The notes under the pieces are model-generated. The model searched no databases, was not told where the DNA came from, and saw only the letters and a program-made list of their open reading frames with translations. Positions 60,813-64,000 of a DNA stretch of 64,000 bases are shown here, piece after piece. The stretch comes from JADMIH01 sp035274425 (GTDB taxonomy: Bacteria > Chloroflexota > Chloroflexia > QHBQ01 > JADMIH01): positions 23,709-87,708 of the forward strand of contig DATEOC010000083.1 in assembly GCA_035274425.1 (NCBI GenBank), read 5' to 3'. Position 1 is the stretch's first letter. Each line of letters starts with the position of its first letter. The position numbers were made by a program, and so were the translations under genes.

Positions 60813-60847
60813 GAATATAGAATATTGAATATAGAATAAGGAGAGTA
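60813..60847. repeat. Heptad array GAATATA/GAATATT/GAATAAG
   Basis: GAATATA, GAATATT, GAATATA, GAATAAG, GAGAGTA in register. A distinct, AT-rich unit. Confidence 0.75.
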
Positions 60848-61037
60848 GGGTTGGCGTGATTGCGCCTTTTCAAAAGCGAGCAACAAAGTAACGGTAACGA
60901 AGGGAAGCCGTACCAGCAATTTGCTCCCAAGCAGGAGTAAGCGCTATTGCTAGACACACCTAAGGCAGTCTCCGATACATAATTATTATATCACATGATA
61001 TGAAAAAAGATAGTGGATGCAAGCATGTAATCGTGCA

Positions 61038-61066
61038 TTGATTCCAGCATCGAGTAGGAGTATAAT
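61038..61066 (+). promoter_or_regulatory. Promoter of the P-loop ATPase gene
   Basis: TTGATT (61038-61043), 17-nt spacer, TATAAT (61061-61066), ~50 nt before the start codon. Confidence 0.6.
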
Positions 61067-61115
61067 AAGCAATCGAATTGGCCTTTCTGTACTCCTCTGT
61101 TGAGGGAGTTGCCCT

Positions 61116-63212
61116 ATGTCTATGCGCCTTGCTGATCGTCTCCGTGCGGCGCGCCGCCGCAGGTTCGTTGGGCGAGAAGCGGAGCGTGACCTGTTTCGCT
61201 CCGTGCTCGCTTCGGACGAGCTACCCTTCTTTGTGCTCCACGTATACGGGCCGGGCGGAGTCGGCAAGACCACACTCCTCAAAGAGTTCGCCGCGATAGC
61301 CGACGAGCTTTCTATCACCTCGCTCTATATCGATGGGCGCAACATAGACGCGTCCCCGGAGGGGTTCCTGACCGCGCTGAAGCTGGCGCTCGGCACCGGC
61401 CTGGAAGAGAACGTGCTGGACGTGCTCGCGTCTCGCGATAGCCGCCACGTCATCCTCCTTGACACGTATGAGGTGCTAGCCCCACTGGACGGCTGGTTCC
61501 GCGAAACCTTCTTGCCGCAGATGCCCGCCGATACGCTGGTGGTGCTCGCGGACCGCCGCCCGCTGGCGGCTGGGTGGCATACTGATCCCGGCTGGGAAGA
61601 CCTGGTGCGCGCCATGCCCCTGCGCAACCTTAGCCCGGACCAAAGCCGCGCATACCTGGACCGGCGCAATATCCCCAGCGACCAGCACCAGGAGGTGCTC
61701 AACTTCACGCACGGCCACCCTCTTGCATTATCGTTGGTGGCCGACGTATTCGCACAACGGGGTGACGTGCGTTTCCAGCCGGAAGAGACCCCTGACGTGG
61801 TAAAAGCCCTCCTTGAGCAGCTTGTCCAGAAGGTGCCCGGCCCCGCCCATCGCATCGCCCTGGAGGTGTGTGCCCTTGTGCGTGTGACTGACGAAGCGCT
61901 GCTGGCGAAGGCGCTCGGTATGGATGATGTGCACGAGCTGTTCACATGGCTGCGCGGCCTATCGTTTATCGAGTCGGGGCAGCTTGGGCTTTTCCCGCAT
62001 GACCTCGCGCGGGAGGCGTTGGTGGCAGACCTGCGCTGGCGCAATCGCGACTGGTACGTGGAGATGCACCGCCGCATACGCGCCCACTACACGGCGGCCC
62101 TCGAGAGGACCAGCGGCCTTGAACAGCAGCGCGTCCTTTTTGACTACGTCTTCCTGCACCGCGACAACCCTGTGGTGCGTCCATTCCTTGAGTGGCAGGA
62201 GACGGGCACGCTCCTGCCGGAGCGCATCCGTGACGAGGACATCCCCGATTTGATAGCGATGGTCGCCGAGCACGAAGGGCAGGAGTCGGCTGAGATTGCT
62301 CGCCACTGGATCAGCCGCCAGCCGCAAGGTGCCCTCGTCGTCAGAGACGCCCAGCACGAGCCGGTTGGCTTCTTGATGATGGTGTCGCTTGGCGACGTGG
62401 ATGAATTGGACCTGGAGGCTGATCCCGCGATCAAGGTGGCGAGCACGTACCTGCGGGGCGCAATGACGCTTCGCTCCAACGAGATTGCCACCTACTTCCG
62501 GTTCTGGATGGCGCGTGATACGTACCAGGCCGTGTCTCCAATGCAGAGTCTCTTGTTCATTACAGCGGTGCGCCATTATTTCGCGCCGGGGCTGGTTTAT
62601 ACGTTCCTGCCATGCGCCGAATACGACTACTGGGCACCCCTTTTCGCTTATGCCGATATCGCGCGCATCACCCAGGTGGATTTCGAGGTGGGGGGACGGC
62701 GCTACGGGGTGTATGGGCATAACTGGCGAGCTGTGCCCCCGATGGCATGGCTTGCTATCCTGGGTGAGCGCGAAATTGGCACCGCCCAGGCCGAGCCACC
62801 CACCCCTACAGCCGACGCCGCCGCGCCGCTTGCTGTGCTTAGCCAGGACGAGTTCTCAGCAGCTGCCCATGATGCCCTCCGAAACTTCGCGAGGCCCGAT
62901 GCTCTGAAGCGCAATCCGCTGCTACAATCGCGTCTCGTCTCGGAAGCGGGCACGCCGGGTAGTAACCAGGCGCAGAAAGTCGCGGCTCTGCAAGATATTC
63001 TACGAAGGGTTTGCGATACCCTTCAGAACTCTCCCCGCGAGACGAAGCTGTACAGGGCTGTCTACCACACTTACATCAACCCCGCCCCTACCCAGGAGCA
63101 AGCAGCCGAGCTACTGGATCTCCCATTCAGCACCTACCGCCGCCACCTCAAAGAAGGCATGTCGCGTATCGTCGAGCTATTCTGGGAGTGGGAGGTCGGT
63201 ACTGACGCCTAG
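61116..63212 (+). CDS. Large P-loop ATPase (STAND/AAA-like) with C-terminal helix-turn-helix
   Basis: 698 residues. Walker A GPGGVGKTTLL (45-55), Walker B HVILLDTYEVL (D116), and a RNLSPDQSRAYL / FTHGHPLALSLVADVFA segment (GHPLAL is the GxP motif of STAND NTPases). A winged-helix-like region follows (about 230-310). Residues ~390-590 (ALVVRDAQHEPVGFLMMVSL ... FRFWMARD) look like a GNAT-type alpha/beta domain, an inference. The last ~50 residues (TQEQAAELLDLPFSTYRRHLKEGMSRI) resemble a sigma-region-4/LuxR-type HTH. It could be a ligand- or stress-sensing transcription regulator; related predicted proteins occur in large-genome Chloroflexota. GGGAG is 7 nt before the ATG. Confidence 0.72.
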   Translation: MSMRLADRLRAARRRRFVGREAERDLFRSVLASDELPFFVLHVYGPGGVGKTTLLKEFAAIADELSITSLYIDGRNIDASPEGFLTALKLALGTGLEENVLDVLASRDSRHVILLDTYEVLAPLDGWFRETFLPQMPADTLVVLADRRPLAAGWHTDPGWEDLVRAMPLRNLSPDQSRAYLDRRNIPSDQHQEVLNFTHGHPLALSLVADVFAQRGDVRFQPEETPDVVKALLEQLVQKVPGPAHRIALEVCALVRVTDEALLAKALGMDDVHELFTWLRGLSFIESGQLGLFPHDLAREALVADLRWRNRDWYVEMHRRIRAHYTAALERTSGLEQQRVLFDYVFLHRDNPVVRPFLEWQETGTLLPERIRDEDIPDLIAMVAEHEGQESAEIARHWISRQPQGALVVRDAQHEPVGFLMMVSLGDVDELDLEADPAIKVASTYLRGAMTLRSNEIATYFRFWMARDTYQAVSPMQSLLFITAVRHYFAPGLVYTFLPCAEYDYWAPLFAYADIARITQVDFEVGGRRYGVYGHNWRAVPPMAWLAILGEREIGTAQAEPPTPTADAAAPLAVLSQDEFSAAAHDALRNFARPDALKRNPLLQSRLVSEAGTPGSNQAQKVAALQDILRRVCDTLQNSPRETKLYRAVYHTYINPAPTQEQAAELLDLPFSTYRRHLKEGMSRIVELFWEWEVGTDA

Positions 63213-63231
63213 CGTCGGTTGAAAAGATTCG

Positions 63232-63275
63232 TAGTAGAGGCACGGCGTGCGTCCCTTCGCTCCATGCCCCTACTA
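63232..63275. repeat. Degenerate GTAGGGGC-type palindrome
   Basis: TAGTAGAGGCA (63232-63242) and TGCCCCTACTA (63265-63275) pair with one mismatch; resembles the elements at 21905, 38973 and 50155. Confidence 0.55.
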
Positions 63276-63420
63276 ATATTCCAATATTGCCTTTCAGCCC
63301 TGGAATGTCGTTTACTATATTGAACAGTGAGTGAGCACCTTTCGGCCTGGAAAGTGAATAGTAGCTACTTATAGAATGTTCTCATAGTCGGGTGCGCAGA
63401 ATAATAACCGGAGGATGAAT

Positions 63421-63852
63421 ATGATTGCTGAAGCTGATGCGATAGGCATTAGGATGTTGGTTGGGGAAGTTGTAGAGGCGTGGAATGCCCATGATCCGCA
63501 ACGAGTTGCTGACTGCTACCACACAGATTTTGTAGGTCTTGACGTAAATCAGAAGAAGCCTCTGCGAGGTCCACAGGCGATACGTCGTGCGATGGAGTAC
63601 CAGCTGCTGGCATTCCCGGACTTGCGTATTGATGCTGAGGAGCCTGTCATCGATGGTAATCGCGTAGCACTGGTGTGGATGCTGAGCGGCACGCACCGGG
63701 GCAGGATAATGAACATCCCCCCGACGGGCAGGCACGTCGAGTTTCGCGGCTGTACCATTATGACCGTCATGGACGACAAGATAATGGAGAGCCTGCGCAT
63801 CTGGGATGTGGCTACAATGCTGCGCTCCTTGGGTTGTCTACCAGACTTATAA
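63421..63852 (+). CDS. SnoaL-like ester cyclase / NTF2-fold protein
   Basis: About 143 residues. SnoaL pattern: VVEAWNAHDPQRVADCYHTDFV, GPQAIRRAMEYQLLAFPDLRI, RVALVWMLSGTHRG, IPPTGRHVEFRGCTIMTV and RIWDVATMLRSLG. The fold acts as polyketide cyclase, ketosteroid isomerase or limonene epoxide hydrolase-like enzyme; the exact role is open. The ATG at 63421 is preferred because GGAGG (63410-63414) is 6 nt upstream; the ATG at 63415 touches that site. A long heptad array follows the gene. Confidence 0.85.
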   Translation: MIAEADAIGIRMLVGEVVEAWNAHDPQRVADCYHTDFVGLDVNQKKPLRGPQAIRRAMEYQLLAFPDLRIDAEEPVIDGNRVALVWMLSGTHRGRIMNIPPTGRHVEFRGCTIMTVMDDKIMESLRIWDVATMLRSLGCLPDL

Positions 63853-63873
63853 AGCGAGGAGGGTTTACGCACC

Positions 63874-63984
63874 GACGACGGACGACGGACGACGGACGAT
63901 AGACGATAGACGATAGACGATAGACGATAGACGATAGACGATAGACGATAGACGATAGACGATAGACGATAGACGATAGACGGC
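63874..63984. repeat. Long heptad array: GACGACG x3 then GACGATA x12
   Basis: Sixteen units in exact register (the last is GACGGCA). It begins ~20 nt after the SnoaL-like stop and runs nearly to the window end. Confidence 0.97.
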
Positions 63985-64000
63985 AGAATACTCACTATTC

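Larger units (their letters stand above)
60734..61115. other. Intergenic region with a heptad array and a promoter
   Basis: It contains GAATATA heptads (60813-60847) and the promoter 61038-61066 of the downstream ATPase gene. I see no gene. Confidence 0.6.

Noticed and set aside
63549..63995. Minus-strand ORF with a repeating IVYRLSS protein pattern
   Set aside because: It is just the translation of the GACGATA array; the real gene (SnoaL-like) is on the other strand.

Overview
The window is a 64-kb piece of a bacterial chromosome of medium-high GC with dense genes on both strands. I see no transposase, integrase, phage gene, tRNA, rRNA or CRISPR array. Several features suggest a member of the Chloroflexota: a paralogue of the EF-G2 type, a CASTOR/POLLUX-like channel, DUF4230 and DUF5666 proteins, a RskA-type anti-sigma factor paired with an ECF sigma factor, a giant SBBP/VWA/SLH surface protein with Cys-containing SLH repeats, a PimA-like glycosyltransferase next to a CDP-alcohol phosphatidyltransferase, and a recurring 'FGYP..(V)QYFxRxRxEYHPE' surface module. 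This assignment is an inference from gene content; no 16S or other marker is present.

Layout. 0-5.5 kb (+): truncated EF-G, ion channel, beta-carbonic anhydrase, M20 peptidase. 5.5-15.1 kb (-): O-antigen ligase-like protein with a partner, methyltransferase, RidA, HAD phosphatase, secreted PrcB-like protein, RuvB, a small membrane protein and a DUF4230 protein. 15.4-24.3 kb (+): AI-2E-type permease and LCP enzyme (overlapping), lipoate ligase, dihydrolipoamide dehydrogenase, FAD amine oxidase, YugP-type metalloprotease and RlmN with an unusual insertion. 24.4-29.4 kb (-): phospholipid synthase, PimA-like glycosyltransferase, PHP phosphoesterase and a GAF-GGDEF cyclase. 29.6-31.2 kb (+): ECF sigma and anti-sigma. 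31.2-38.9 kb (-): DUF5666 protein, EEP nuclease-like protein, flavin reductase, FAH-family protein, acyl-CoA synthetase, LysR regulator, TatD nuclease. 39.4-46.4 kb: DUF2071 protein (+), secreted glycosidase (-), a RelA/SpoT-domain protein with a 12-residue repeat tail in a low-GC patch (-), ComEC-like protein (-). 46.5-56.8 kb (+): YflT-like stress protein, BlaI-type repressor, PrxQ-type peroxiredoxin, HD hydrolase, a methyltransferase / FAD reductase / SRPBCC cyclase / ketosynthase group that looks like a small polyketide or lipid pathway, and glucan phosphorylase. 56.9-60.7 kb (-): the giant surface protein. 61-64 kb (+): a large P-loop ATPase with a C-terminal HTH and a SnoaL-like protein.

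The most unusual signal is in the non-coding DNA. (1) Short tandem repeats with a strict 7-bp period occur at more than a dozen places. Their unit changes (GACGATA, GACGACG, GTTTCAC/GCATCAC, GAGTGCG, CTTTGGA, GAATATA, GGATAAA) while the 7-bp register is kept, even inside one array. Several arrays run into genes and supply start codons, stop codons or terminal residues. (2) Ten gene ends carry perfect or near-perfect inverted repeats with 21-32 bp arms and almost no loop, probably bidirectional terminators. (3) Four copies of an ~85-bp palindromic element (CATTCCGAACGAAGTGAGGAAT type) and four GTAGGGGC-type palindromes lie between genes; two of the ~85-bp copies are flanked by heptad arrays. 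Together these give the chromosome a very repeat-structured intergenic space.
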